From: Chryseobacterium panacisoli
GTDB taxonomy: Bacteria; Bacteroidota; Bacteroidia; Flavobacteriales; Weeksellaceae
NCBI RefSeq assembly: GCF_008274625.1
Contig: NZ_VTRU01000006.1
Coordinates: 186,001 to 250,000 of the forward strand
Direction: 5' to 3'
Length of the DNA: 64,000 bases
The first letter of the stretch is position 1; every line of letters starts with the position of its first letter. Below are positions 8,476 through 15,966 of this stretch, piece after piece. Under the pieces are notes generated by a model. It searched no databases and was not told the origin of the DNA. It saw only the letters and a program-made list of their open reading frames with translations. The position numbers and the translations under genes were made by a program.

Positions 8476-8610
8476 ATGAAAAAAAATGACTCCTTAAAAG
8501 TGAAAACTTTGAAACCTAAGAAACAAACCATTGATTTTTTGCTGAATTTTTCTAAAAGCCTTGAAATTGTGAAAAGCAAGAGCAAAAATTATCCAATTTT
8601 AAAAAATTAA
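8476..8610 (+). CDS. Small basic protein downstream of sigma factor
   Basis: A 44-residue ORF, ATG 8476 to TAA 8610, rich in Lys (about 13 of 44) with a central hydrophobic stretch (TIDFLLNFSKSLEIV). It follows the sigma gene in the same direction with 47 bp between them and ends 20 bp before the HAD gene. Nothing about function is recognisable. A small sigma-associated factor is only a guess from position. Codon use looks like that of its neighbours. Confidence 0.55.
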   Translation: MKKNDSLKVKTLKPKKQTIDFLLNFSKSLEIVKSKSKNYPILKN

Positions 8611-8616
8611 AATGAT

Positions 8617-8624
8617 TAACTTTG
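8617..8624 (+). promoter_or_regulatory. Candidate -7 element for the HAD gene
   Basis: TAACTTTG fits TAnnTTTG, with only a weak T-rich -33 near 8594. The start of transcription would fall at about 8630, right at the ATG (8631), so the mRNA may be leaderless. Confidence 0.4.
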
Positions 8625-8630
8625 TGCTGT

Positions 8631-9326
8631 ATGAAAATGCAGCATGTTTTTTTTGACCTGGATAATACACTCTGGGATCACCGTAGAAATGCCTATCTTA
8701 CCATCAAGGAACTTTTTGAAAAACAGGAAATTACTTTAAAGTATCATATTGACTTTGAAGAGTTTCATTCTGTGTACCATGATATCAACGAAGATTTATG
8801 GGAAAAAATCAGAGATGGAATTATCGGTAAAGAGTATTTGAGAGAACACCGTTTTTATGACTCATTTAAACATTTTGGAGTAGAAGATAAAGAACTTGCC
8901 CTTTATTTTGAAGAGCACTTTCTTGATAATATCGTGAGTCATAATGAATTGGTAGAAGGAGCGGAGGATGTTTTGGAATATCTGAAAGCTAAGAATTATA
9001 CATTACACATTATCTCCAATGGATTTCAGGAAGTGACGGAAAGGAAATGTACCTTGTCCGGAATTGCACCTTATTTTAAGACCATTACCAGTGCAGATGC
9101 CGTGGGAGTAAGAAAACCCAATCCAAAGATTTTTGAATATTCTCTGGGACTTTCTGAAGCCAGAAAGGAAGAAAGTATCCTGATTGGAGACGACTGGATT
9201 GCAGATGCTTTGGGTGCAACTGATTTTGGAATGGATGCCATCTTTTTTGATGTCTATAAAGAAGATAAGCAGAAAGAAGGGTTAAAAGCCATTACTCATC
9301 TTCAGCAGATTAAAGAATACTTATAA
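8631..9326 (+). CDS. HAD-family phosphatase, YjjG-like
   Basis: A 231-residue haloacid-dehalogenase hydrolase. Motif I is DLDNT (D9 nucleophile, D11 acid/base), motif II is the Ser in IISNG, motif III the Lys in VRKPNP, and motif IV the GDD of LIGDDW. A helical cap lies between motifs I and II. The length and WDH context after motif I resemble YjjG-type pyrimidine 5'-nucleotidases, but HAD substrates are hard to call. An upstream in-frame TTG (8622) exists; ATG 8631 or 8637 is preferred because motif I must be near the N-terminus. Confidence 0.88.
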   Translation: MKMQHVFFDLDNTLWDHRRNAYLTIKELFEKQEITLKYHIDFEEFHSVYHDINEDLWEKIRDGIIGKEYLREHRFYDSFKHFGVEDKELALYFEEHFLDNIVSHNELVEGAEDVLEYLKAKNYTLHIISNGFQEVTERKCTLSGIAPYFKTITSADAVGVRKPNPKIFEYSLGLSEARKEESILIGDDWIADALGATDFGMDAIFFDVYKEDKQKEGLKAITHLQQIKEYL

Positions 9327-9352
9327 TGTAAGAACGTAAAGTCTAAAGATAG

Positions 9353-9381
9353 GCCACTAAGATCATCTTGGTGGCTTTTCT
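9353..9381 (+). terminator. Hairpin after HAD gene
   Basis: GCCACTAAGAT (9353-9363) pairs with ATCTTGGTGGC (9365-9375) with one mismatch/wobble, followed by TTTTCTGTTTT. Confidence 0.7.
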
Positions 9382-9410
9382 GTTTTATAGACTTGGAAAA
9401 TCAACGGCAA

Positions 9411-9446
9411 ACATCTGTGATCATCTGCAAAATCTGTGGCTAAAAC
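9411..9446. repeat. Interspersed repeat, ATCTGCAAAATCTG family
   Basis: Intergenic copy containing ATCTGCAAAATCTGTGGCTAA. It shares its core with the arms of the hairpin at 107-179 and, in diverged form, with 13651-13690. Confidence 0.6.
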
Positions 9447-9550
9447 TAAACTATAAACCTATTTATTTTTTTACAAGATTAATTTTCCCAATTCTTTCCT
9501 AAATTGATTGGGAACTTTGCTCCATAATAATAACAGAAAATTTTAATATT

Positions 9551-10000
9551 ATGAAAAATGTAAAGAAAATCACCGGAGTATTAATGATCGTATTTTTATT
9601 AATCGGAGGCCTGGTTTCTGCTCAGGACAGAGCAATCACTGCTAATCAGTTACCGAAAACAGCTAAAAACTTTCTTGCTTCCCATTTTAAAGGTATTCCG
9701 GTAAACTCAGCAATAGAAGACAGAGAAATCTATGGAGTAGACGAATACAAAGTATATCTGACCAATGGAATGAAAATGGAGTTCGACAGCAGCGGAAACT
9801 GGAAAGAAGTAGACGGTAACCACCAAAAAATTCCTTATGGTTTTATTCCTGTATCAATCAGAAACTACAGCACAAAGAATTTCCCGAACACCTACATCTT
9901 CAAGATCGAAAAGAAAAGATGGTCTTATAAAGCAGAACTTTCCAACGGGTTGGAGCTTGAATTTGACAGAAATGGAAATTTTAAAAAAATTGATGATTAA
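9551..10000 (+). CDS. Secreted PepSY-like protein, two repeats
   Basis: 149 residues with a signal peptide (about 1-25, ending VSAQ). The mature part has two copies of a PepSY-like/DUF2874 unit, each ending in a beta-hairpin of the form Y.V.L.NG...EFD..GN.K..D (about residues 70-90 and 125-149). Such proteins are small periplasmic or surface proteins of unknown function, related in fold to beta-lactamase inhibitor protein. It is followed by a half-length paralogue. No catalytic residues are evident. Confidence 0.8.
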   Translation: MKNVKKITGVLMIVFLLIGGLVSAQDRAITANQLPKTAKNFLASHFKGIPVNSAIEDREIYGVDEYKVYLTNGMKMEFDSSGNWKEVDGNHQKIPYGFIPVSIRNYSTKNFPNTYIFKIEKKRWSYKAELSNGLELEFDRNGNFKKIDD

Positions 10001-10034
10001 TACTTAACTGATACAAACACTAAATTTTAATATT

Positions 10035-10241
10035 ATGGTCAACTGGAATTTAATAAACAGTAACGGAAGAAAGATTTCTTCTGCTCAGATTAGAAAGAAT
10101 ATGGTCTCATTTATGACGAGGAATCATCCCTGCAGCGTCATTGATTCTATTGAGAAAAAATATAATGCTTACAAAATTCATTTGATGAACGGTATGTGTC
10201 TTGTTTTCGATGCAGATGGCCGTAACGTGAAAACAAATTAG
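10035..10241 (+). CDS. Short PepSY-like protein without signal peptide
   Basis: 68 residues matching a single repeat of the preceding gene (YKIHLMNGMCLVFDADGR near the end). It has no signal peptide, so it is either cytoplasmic or a remnant of a duplicated copy that lost its N-terminus. It lies 34 bp after the full-length gene and is probably co-transcribed with it. Function unknown. Confidence 0.65.
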   Translation: MVNWNLINSNGRKISSAQIRKNMVSFMTRNHPCSVIDSIEKKYNAYKIHLMNGMCLVFDADGRNVKTN

Positions 10242-10248
10242 AGTATTC

Positions 10249-10350
10249 ATGAAAAAGTACCAGAGGGAAGAGGGCAGAGCGCATTTTCATTTTATAGATA
10301 TCTTATCGGTCATCTATCATATAACCCTTATATTGATCATATTTTCGTAG
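10249..10350 (+). CDS. Possible 33-residue membrane peptide
   Basis: ATG 10249 to TAG 10350. The last 20 residues are hydrophobic (ILSVIYHITLILIIFS), so it could be a one-pass small membrane protein. It sits between the PepSY pair and the two-component genes. It is short and may be a chance ORF. Confidence 0.25.
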   Translation: MKKYQREEGRAHFHFIDILSVIYHITLILIIFS

Positions 10351-10447
10351 ACTCTTGGATGTGTATCTCTATCTCCGGCTTCCCTCCTTATAATTTCCTA
10401 TATTTGATATTAGTTAATCATGCAGCAGAGCATATAGACCCACAGGT

Positions 10448-11119
10448 ATGAAGATTTTAATAGTAGAAGATGAGCCCGAACTGAAAGATACGGTACAGAA
10501 GTTTCTGGAAGCAGAACATTTCATTGTGGAGTATGCAGAAAATTACAGCAGCGGACTGGAGAAGATTATCTCTTACGAATATGACTGTATTTTACTGGAT
10601 ATTATGCTGCCAGACGGAAACGGAATAGATCTGCTGAAAGAAATTAAAAAAATGCACAAGAAAGATCCCGTGATTATTCTTTCTGCCAAAGATTCAGTAG
10701 ATGATAAGGTAACCGGATTGGAAATAGGGGCTGATGATTATCTTGCCAAACCTTTTCATCTTGCAGAGCTGATGGCGAGGATCAAATCTGTCATCAGAAG
10801 GAAAAATCAGGATGGTGAAAATATTATCCGCTACAAAAATATAAGCATTGATCCGGAAAACAGAATCGTAAAAGTAGGAGATGAGGAGATGGTTCTCAAC
10901 CGTAAAGAGTATGACCTATTGTATTATTTTGTGATCCATCCGGAAAAAACCCTGCAAAAGACCACCCTTGCAGAAGCTATTTGGGGAGATTATATAGATC
11001 AGGCTGATAGTCTGGATTTTATTTATTCACAGATTAAAAATCTTCGTAAAAAATTAAAAACACTCAATGCAGAAGCTGATTTTCAGGCTGTGTACGGAAT
11101 AGGATATAAATTCATCTGA
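10448..11119 (+). CDS. OmpR-family response regulator
   Basis: 223 residues: a receiver domain (about 1-115) with acidic pocket E7/D8, phospho-acceptor D51 and K101, then an OmpR/PhoB winged-helix DNA-binding domain. Its stop overlaps the kinase start by one base (TGATG), so the pair is made together. Family resemblance to CopR/QseB-type regulators is general and the stimulus cannot be read. The PepSY-like genes just upstream are plausible targets, since PepSY-like genes often lie beside such pairs (inference). Confidence 0.93.
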   Translation: MKILIVEDEPELKDTVQKFLEAEHFIVEYAENYSSGLEKIISYEYDCILLDIMLPDGNGIDLLKEIKKMHKKDPVIILSAKDSVDDKVTGLEIGADDYLAKPFHLAELMARIKSVIRRKNQDGENIIRYKNISIDPENRIVKVGDEEMVLNRKEYDLLYYFVIHPEKTLQKTTLAEAIWGDYIDQADSLDFIYSQIKNLRKKLKTLNAEADFQAVYGIGYKFI

Positions 11120-12405
11120 TGAAAGTCTCTTTAAAATATTATACCATAAAATACCTGATCATGATCCTGCTGTTTATTATTGCAGTATGGGCAGGATTGT
11201 TTTATGCCTACATTCTGGATGAAGTACATGATAATGTGGATGACGGATTGAAAGACCGGAAAATACAGATCATTAAGGCCGTTTATCTTAACCCTCAGCT
11301 TTTGAAGAATAATGATTTTGGTTTTAATGAATTTAAAATCAATCCCATTAAAGCCGAAGATTATCAAAACAAAAGCAGGCTCTACAATAAGATGTATTAC
11401 ATGGAATATGACGATAAAGACCAGCCTTACAGAGTTCTTGAGGCAGATTTTATCGATCAGTTTAAAAATCAGCAGAGGCTTGTCATAAGAACGTCTACCG
11501 TAGAAGAGGACGAATTGATCTACGACCTTACGACCGCTTTAATTGTGCTTTATCTCCTTTTGGTAATAAGTATTGTTGTAATCAACGGATATTTGTTGAA
11601 TAAAGCAATGAGACCTTTCTACCTGATTTTGGGTAAACTTAAAAAATATCAGTTCGGAATTCCTTTTTCGCAGGAAAAGCAGACTTATAAAATTACCGAG
11701 TTTGAAGAATTGAATGTGGAAATCAATGAAATGATTGAACGTAATGAACTTGTTTTTTATCAGCAGAAACAGTTTATTGAAAATGCCTCTCACGAACTTC
11801 AGACTCCTTTGGCTATCGTGATTAATAAAATTGACCTTCTGATTCAGAATGATGACCTTGATAAAAAGAGTATGACCTTTCTTACCGAAGTTAAAAATGA
11901 TCTGAGAAGAATGGTAGGTTTAAACAAATCCTTATTGATGCTTTCTAAAATTGAAAATAGCCAGTTTAATAAAACGTCAGATGTTGACTTTAACGGAATG
12001 ATTGCTCAGTTAGTTCAGAATTATGAAGACTTTATTGCATTTAAAAAAGTAGAGGTCAATGTCATTGAGAAAGGTAAATTCATTGCAGATTTTAACCAGG
12101 ATCTGGCAGATATTCTGCTGTCCAATCTTCTTAAAAATGCTGTTAAATACAACAATGATGAGGGAATTTTAAATATTATTGTTGAATATGACCGGATAAC
12201 ATTCCAAAACAGTGGTGCACCCGTTTCTTTGGATAAATCCAGAATCTTTAACCGGTTTTATAAGCAGGGATCAGATCACACTTCTACCGGATTAGGATTG
12301 TCTATTATTAAGACCATTATAAAACAATATCCGGGTTGGGACATTGTCTATGAATTCGGAGATCAGATGCATTACTTTATTCTGACAAAGAATAACGGAA
12401 AATGA
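11119..12405 (+). CDS. Sensor histidine kinase
   Basis: 428 residues. Two membrane segments (about 11-32 and 138-158) flank a periplasmic sensor region of about 105 residues. The H-box SHELQTP has phospho-acceptor H225, followed by an N-box (LLKNAVKYN) and a G-box (GLGLSIIK), so it is a complete orthodox kinase. There is no recognisable PAS or HAMP signature beyond a short linker. It partners the overlapping response regulator. Ligand unknown. Confidence 0.93.
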   Translation: MKVSLKYYTIKYLIMILLFIIAVWAGLFYAYILDEVHDNVDDGLKDRKIQIIKAVYLNPQLLKNNDFGFNEFKINPIKAEDYQNKSRLYNKMYYMEYDDKDQPYRVLEADFIDQFKNQQRLVIRTSTVEEDELIYDLTTALIVLYLLLVISIVVINGYLLNKAMRPFYLILGKLKKYQFGIPFSQEKQTYKITEFEELNVEINEMIERNELVFYQQKQFIENASHELQTPLAIVINKIDLLIQNDDLDKKSMTFLTEVKNDLRRMVGLNKSLLMLSKIENSQFNKTSDVDFNGMIAQLVQNYEDFIAFKKVEVNVIEKGKFIADFNQDLADILLSNLLKNAVKYNNDEGILNIIVEYDRITFQNSGAPVSLDKSRIFNRFYKQGSDHTSTGLGLSIIKTIIKQYPGWDIVYEFGDQMHYFILTKNNGK

Positions 12406-12423
12406 TATTCAGAAAATCATAAT

Positions 12424-12454
12424 AAATAAAAAAAGCCTTTCAAACGAAAGGCTT
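12424..12454 (-). terminator. trpS terminator
   Basis: AAGCCTTTC (12433-12441) with GAAAGGCTT (12446-12454); the T-run lies on the minus strand, 20 bases after the trpS stop. Confidence 0.85.
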
Positions 12455-12474
12455 CTTATGTTTACAACTTAGCA

Positions 12475-13443
12475 TTAAAATCCTAAGCTTGTTCTTACTC
12501 TTTTAAGAGTTTCCAGCGCAATAGGTCTGGTTTTCTCGGCACCTTGCTGTAGTTTTGCTTCCAGCTCATCAAGGTTGTTCATATAATAAGCGAATGTTTC
12601 TCTTTCTTTCTCAAAACGTACCAGAATCAGATCCAGTAATTCCTTCTTAGCATGTCCGTATCCGAAATTTCCGGCAAGATATTTTGCTCTTAACTCTTCA
12701 GTTTGTTCAGGCGTTGCAATAAGTTCATAGATCTGGAAGGTTTTATCCGTTTCGGGATCTTTAGGTTCCTCCAGGGATTTAGAATCCGATTCAATGCTCA
12801 TTACCTGCTTTTTCAGTTCCTTTTCAGGTAAGAAAATATTGATAATATTTCCCATTGATTTCGACATTTTACGCCCATCAGTTCCGGGAACATATTTTGT
12901 GTCCTGCTGAAGTTCAGCCTGTGGCAGTACAAGAACTTCTCCCATTTGGTTGTTAAACCTGGAAGCTACATCTCTTGCAATTTCCAAATGCTGAAGCTGA
13001 TCCTTTCCTACAGGTACAATCTCTGCATCGTACAGTAAAATATCTGCAGCCATCAGAATCGGGTAAGTAAACAGACCTGCATTTACGTCCTGAAGTCTGT
13101 CAGCCTTATCTTTGAATGAATGAGCTAAAGTTAATCTTTGATAAGGAAAAAAACATGATAAATGCCAAGAAAGTTCACAGGTTTCAGCGATATCACTTTG
13201 TCTGTAGAAAAATGTTTTTTCAGTATCTAATCCACAAGCAAGCCAAGCCGCAGCAATCTCGTAGGTATTTTGTCTTAACGTCTGCGCATCTTTAATCTGT
13301 GTAAGTGTGTGAAGATTCGCAATAAATAAAAATGATTCATTTCCTTCCTGCTTGGATAATTCAATAGCAGGAATAATTGCCCCTAGTAAGTTTCCAAGAT
13401 GGGGTGTTCCGGTGGCTTGAATGCCGGTAAGAATTCTTGACAT
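12475..13443 (-). CDS. trpS: Tryptophanyl-tRNA synthetase
   Basis: A 322-residue class I synthetase that charges tRNA-Trp. The HIGH-equivalent is PHLGN (14-18), KMSKS is at 192-196, and the compact TrpRS fold with GKDQLQHLE (about 146-154) is seen. The length is normal. It is monocistronic with its own hairpin terminator. Upstream lies a 7-bp tandem repeat and interspersed dyads rather than an obvious T-box or leader peptide, so no regulation can be proposed. Confidence 0.96.
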   Translation of the reverse strand: MSRILTGIQATGTPHLGNLLGAIIPAIELSKQEGNESFLFIANLHTLTQIKDAQTLRQNTYEIAAAWLACGLDTEKTFFYRQSDIAETCELSWHLSCFFPYQRLTLAHSFKDKADRLQDVNAGLFTYPILMAADILLYDAEIVPVGKDQLQHLEIARDVASRFNNQMGEVLVLPQAELQQDTKYVPGTDGRKMSKSMGNIINIFLPEKELKKQVMSIESDSKSLEEPKDPETDKTFQIYELIATPEQTEELRAKYLAGNFGYGHAKKELLDLILVRFEKERETFAYYMNNLDELEAKLQQGAEKTRPIALETLKRVRTSLGF

Positions 13444-13510
13444 TTGTTTAAAATTTATATTTAAAAATTAATGAATAGCAAATTTACGAGGTTTGCCGGG
13501 AATAACGAAA

Positions 13511-13541
13511 GATAAAAGATAAAAGATAAAAGATAAAAGAT
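13511..13541. repeat. Tandem 7-mer repeat (GATAAAA)
   Basis: Four perfect copies plus a partial copy, about 70 bp upstream of trpS. Such short tandem repeats can vary in copy number by slippage; no promoter spacing effect can be shown here. Confidence 0.9.
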
Positions 13542-13554
13542 GTTGTTATTAACA

Positions 13555-13626
13555 TTCAATAGGGCTGGGTTTTAACCCAGCCAACGATAAATGACCCTTC
13601 CATTGGCTTTAGCCAAAACCTATCAC
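13555..13626. repeat. Interspersed dyad element, TTTAGCC family
   Basis: Contains a dyad with 9-bp arms (13563-13582, GGCTGGGTT/AACCCAGCC) and a second one, TTGGCTTTAGCCAA (13603-13616), followed by AACCT. Related copies lie at 19565-19630 and 51108-51140. Confidence 0.7.
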
Positions 13627-13650
13627 CCTTCAATAATCTATATGCTTTTA

Positions 13651-13690
13651 CGCATCATCCGTGAAGATCTGTGAAATCTGTGGTTAAAAA
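13651..13690. repeat. Interspersed repeat, diverged ATCTG family copy
   Basis: GAAGATCTGTGAAATCTGTGG is a diverged relative of the elements at 107-179 and 9411-9446. It lies just beyond the stop of the SanA-like gene. Confidence 0.5.
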
Positions 13691-13692
13691 TA

Positions 13693-14352
13693 TTAAGGAA
13701 TCACAATCTTCTCCCCTCCGAATTTAGGCTCTACCCCGAAAAGAAGATCCCAATATGCTTTAGCTTTGGCGGCATACTCTCTCATATTGGTCTTTAAACC
13801 TGCGTATTTGTTCACATCAGCTGCATTATACCCAAAGGCTTCCATTCCATTTTTTCTGGCCAGGAAAACGGCTCTTTCATTGTGGAATTTCTGAGAGATA
13901 ATCACCAGTTTGGTCTGGCTGAAAATATCTTTTGCCCTTACCACAGAATCTAAAGTTCTGAATCCTGCATGATCCATAATAATTTTATCCTGTGGAACTC
14001 CCTTCTGTATCAATGCAAGCTGCATATCTTCAGGTTCATTATAGTCTTTGGTGCTGTTGTCACCGCTTACAATAATGTATTGGATTTTTCCGCTTTTGTA
14101 TAGGTTGGCAGCCGCTTCAATTCTATTGTAGAAATAAGCATTAGGAGTTCCGTTGCTTAGAAGTTTTCCGGTTCCCAGTAACAAACCTGTTTTTGCTTCC
14201 GGCACATCAGCAATATGATAGGAAACGAATGGTTCACTGTCCTTTTTGATGCTGTAATTTGCCCAGGCAATAAAAATAATTCCTGCAACCAGAAGAAGCA
14301 GGAAAATTTTAAAAATATTTTTGATTATTTTTTTCATCCGAAAATATATCAT
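13693..14352 (-). CDS. SanA/YdcF-like DUF218 membrane protein
   Basis: 219 residues from ATG 14352, or 214 from ATG 14337, which gives a more typical MKK start. One N-terminal membrane segment (about 15-33) anchors a DUF218 domain (LLGTGKLLSNG, then IIVSGDN, then ISQKFHNERAVFLA). The E. coli homologue SanA affects the envelope barrier to vancomycin; the enzymatic activity of the family is unclear. It abuts lspA with no gap and is probably co-expressed with it. Confidence 0.85.
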   Translation of the reverse strand: MIYFRMKKIIKNIFKIFLLLLVAGIIFIAWANYSIKKDSEPFVSYHIADVPEAKTGLLLGTGKLLSNGTPNAYFYNRIEAAANLYKSGKIQYIIVSGDNSTKDYNEPEDMQLALIQKGVPQDKIIMDHAGFRTLDSVVRAKDIFSQTKLVIISQKFHNERAVFLARKNGMEAFGYNAADVNKYAGLKTNMREYAAKAKAYWDLLFGVEPKFGGEKIVIP

Positions 14353-14991
14353 TTAAAACTCCAGACCGTTCGGGAAAGCTTTTTTTCTGAATATTAATAA
14401 GAACGCAGCCCCCACAGTAATTGCAGAATCTGCAACGTTGAAAATATATTTGAAGAATTCAAGATGTTTTCCTCCTATTAAAGGCCAGCTTTCAGGAACG
14501 TGCCAGTCTACCAGCGGGAAGTGAAGCATGTCTACCACACATCCTTTCATAAAAGTAGAATATCCGTGTCCGAAAGGAGCAAACTTAGAAATCCCTCCAT
14601 AGCCAATCCATCGGTCGATACTTGGATCGTATACCGTTCCGCTGTCGAAGATCATTCCGTAGAACATACCGTCAATAAGGTTTCCGATAGCGCCTGCAAA
14701 GATAACAGCCATTGGAATCAAGAGATAGTTGGAAGCTCCTTCTTTCAGCCATCTTTTAAACATATATACCATTCCCCCAATCAGGAAGATTCTTAGGATA
14801 ACCAGAAAATATTTTCCGATAATTCCTCCGAAGTGAAATCCATAGGCCATTCCCGGGTTTTCCACAAAGGTTAGTTTAAAACCTGGTAACACGGTTATAC
14901 TATCATCCAGATTAAAATGGGTTTTAATATAGATCTTCGAAGCCTGGTCAATCAACAACACTAAAAATGTTATCGCTAATATCTTTTTCAT
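14353..14991 (-). CDS. lspA: Lipoprotein signal peptidase (signal peptidase II)
   Basis: A 212-residue inner-membrane aspartyl protease that cleaves prolipoproteins before the lipidated cysteine. Four membrane segments and both catalytic aspartates are visible: D107 in GNLID and D188 in FNVADS. The NPGMAYG motif (46-52) is also conserved. An insert of about 40 residues between the two aspartates makes it longer than the E. coli enzyme, as is common in Bacteroidota. Its start overlaps the stop of the upstream small gene by one base. Confidence 0.95.
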   Translation of the reverse strand: MKKILAITFLVLLIDQASKIYIKTHFNLDDSITVLPGFKLTFVENPGMAYGFHFGGIIGKYFLVILRIFLIGGMVYMFKRWLKEGASNYLLIPMAVIFAGAIGNLIDGMFYGMIFDSGTVYDPSIDRWIGYGGISKFAPFGHGYSTFMKGCVVDMLHFPLVDWHVPESWPLIGGKHLEFFKYIFNVADSAITVGAAFLLIFRKKAFPNGLEF

Positions 14992-15185
14992 TACTGTCCT
15001 TTAGGTTTTGAAGGCTTTGCAGCAGGTTTTATATTTTTATTATCACTTGCTTTCTTGATCACTTTCTGTCCGTTATACGAACTTTTAACATGAGCTTTTT
15101 CAAATTTAATGTTCATTTCTTTCAGTACACTTTTCAGTGCACTAAGCTCCATTGCATTTTTTGGATGTACTATAATAGATTCCAT
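14991..15185 (-). CDS. DUF2683-like small protein
   Basis: 64 residues. The N-terminal 30 residues (IIVHPKNAMELSALKSVLKE) match the DUF2683 pattern seen in small Bacteroidota proteins, and the C-terminus is a Lys/Pro-rich tail. Function unknown; antitoxin-like roles have been suggested for similar small proteins, but no toxin partner is next to it. It lies in a run of same-strand genes and its stop overlaps the lspA start. Confidence 0.7.
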   Translation of the reverse strand: MESIIVHPKNAMELSALKSVLKEMNIKFEKAHVKSSYNGQKVIKKASDNKNIKPAAKPSKPKGQ

Positions 15186-15201
15186 TTCTTATATTTAATT
15201 T

Positions 15202-15447
15202 TTACATTTTGGACAATTCGTCGAGCCGTTTTCTATCTTTTTCAGACAAATCATTGACTCCGTTTTTGCCCATTTTGCTTAAAAGTCTGTCGATCTCTTT
15301 CTCCCGCTCGCGTTTATCAGAATTGAATTGATCATCAATAGTATAATTTTTTTGCGGTTCAGGAAAGAATCTGCTTTTAATCCATTCTCTGTTGAAAAAT
15401 AACAATACTATCGCGACGATAACTCCCAAAATTAATAATTCGCTCAT
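15202..15447 (-). CDS. Small membrane-anchored protein
   Basis: 81 residues: an N-terminal membrane helix (about 3-18) followed by a charged, probably helical tail ending in a basic/acidic region (SEKDRKRLDELSKM). Not recognised by family. It lies 16 bp upstream of the DUF2683-like gene and appears to belong to the same unit running into lspA. Confidence 0.65.
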   Translation of the reverse strand: MSELLILGVIVAIVLLFFNREWIKSRFFPEPQKNYTIDDQFNSDKREREKEIDRLLSKMGKNGVNDLSEKDRKRLDELSKM

Positions 15448-15527
15448 GGGTATACATTAAAAATTAGGTTTATAAAGTATCCGTGAATACGATATAAACC
15501 CAATATTATTTTTTACAAACCTTGCGG

Positions 15528-15908
15528 TTATTTTTGCATGTTTTTCGCTTCGATGCTCAGTGTAGCGTGAGGAACGGCTAAAAGTCTTTCCTTAGGAATC
15601 AGCTTTCCTGTTACTCTGCAAACACCATACGTTTTGTTTTCGATTCTGATCAAAGCATTTTTAAGATCTCGCACAAATTTTTCCTGTCTTCCTGCCAAAA
15701 TAGAGTTCTGTTCTTTGCTTAATGTTTCTGCTCCTTCCTCAAAAGCTTTGAAAGTAGGAGAGGTATCATCAGTTCCGTTATTCTGGTCGTTGATGAAACT
15801 TTCTCTGATAAGCTGAAGATCCTTTTCGGCTTTTTCTATTTTTTCCTTAATAATTGCTTTAAATTCCTGTAAATCAGCATCGCTGTATCTAACTCTTTCG
15901 TCTGACAT
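15528..15908 (-). CDS. TraR/DksA-like protein with degenerate zinc finger
   Basis: 126 residues with the coiled-coil then finger layout of DksA/TraR proteins, which bind the RNA polymerase secondary channel. The finger region (YGVCRVTGKLIPKERL) keeps only one cysteine (C97) of the usual four, so it probably does not bind zinc in the normal way. This pattern (GVC..TGKLI..ERL) is common in Bacteroidota members. It lies 58 bp after ileS and may be co-transcribed with it. Confidence 0.85.
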   Translation of the reverse strand: MSDERVRYSDADLQEFKAIIKEKIEKAEKDLQLIRESFINDQNNGTDDTSPTFKAFEEGAETLSKEQNSILAGRQEKFVRDLKNALIRIENKTYGVCRVTGKLIPKERLLAVPHATLSIEAKNMQK

Positions 15909-15966
15909 ATTCGTTCTCTTTTTTAATAAAATTATGAAATGGAATTTGAAATATAATAACTACATG

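Noticed and set aside
13511..13541. Tandem 7-mers as a CRISPR array
   Set aside because: There are no spacers; the units are directly adjacent, so it is a simple microsatellite.
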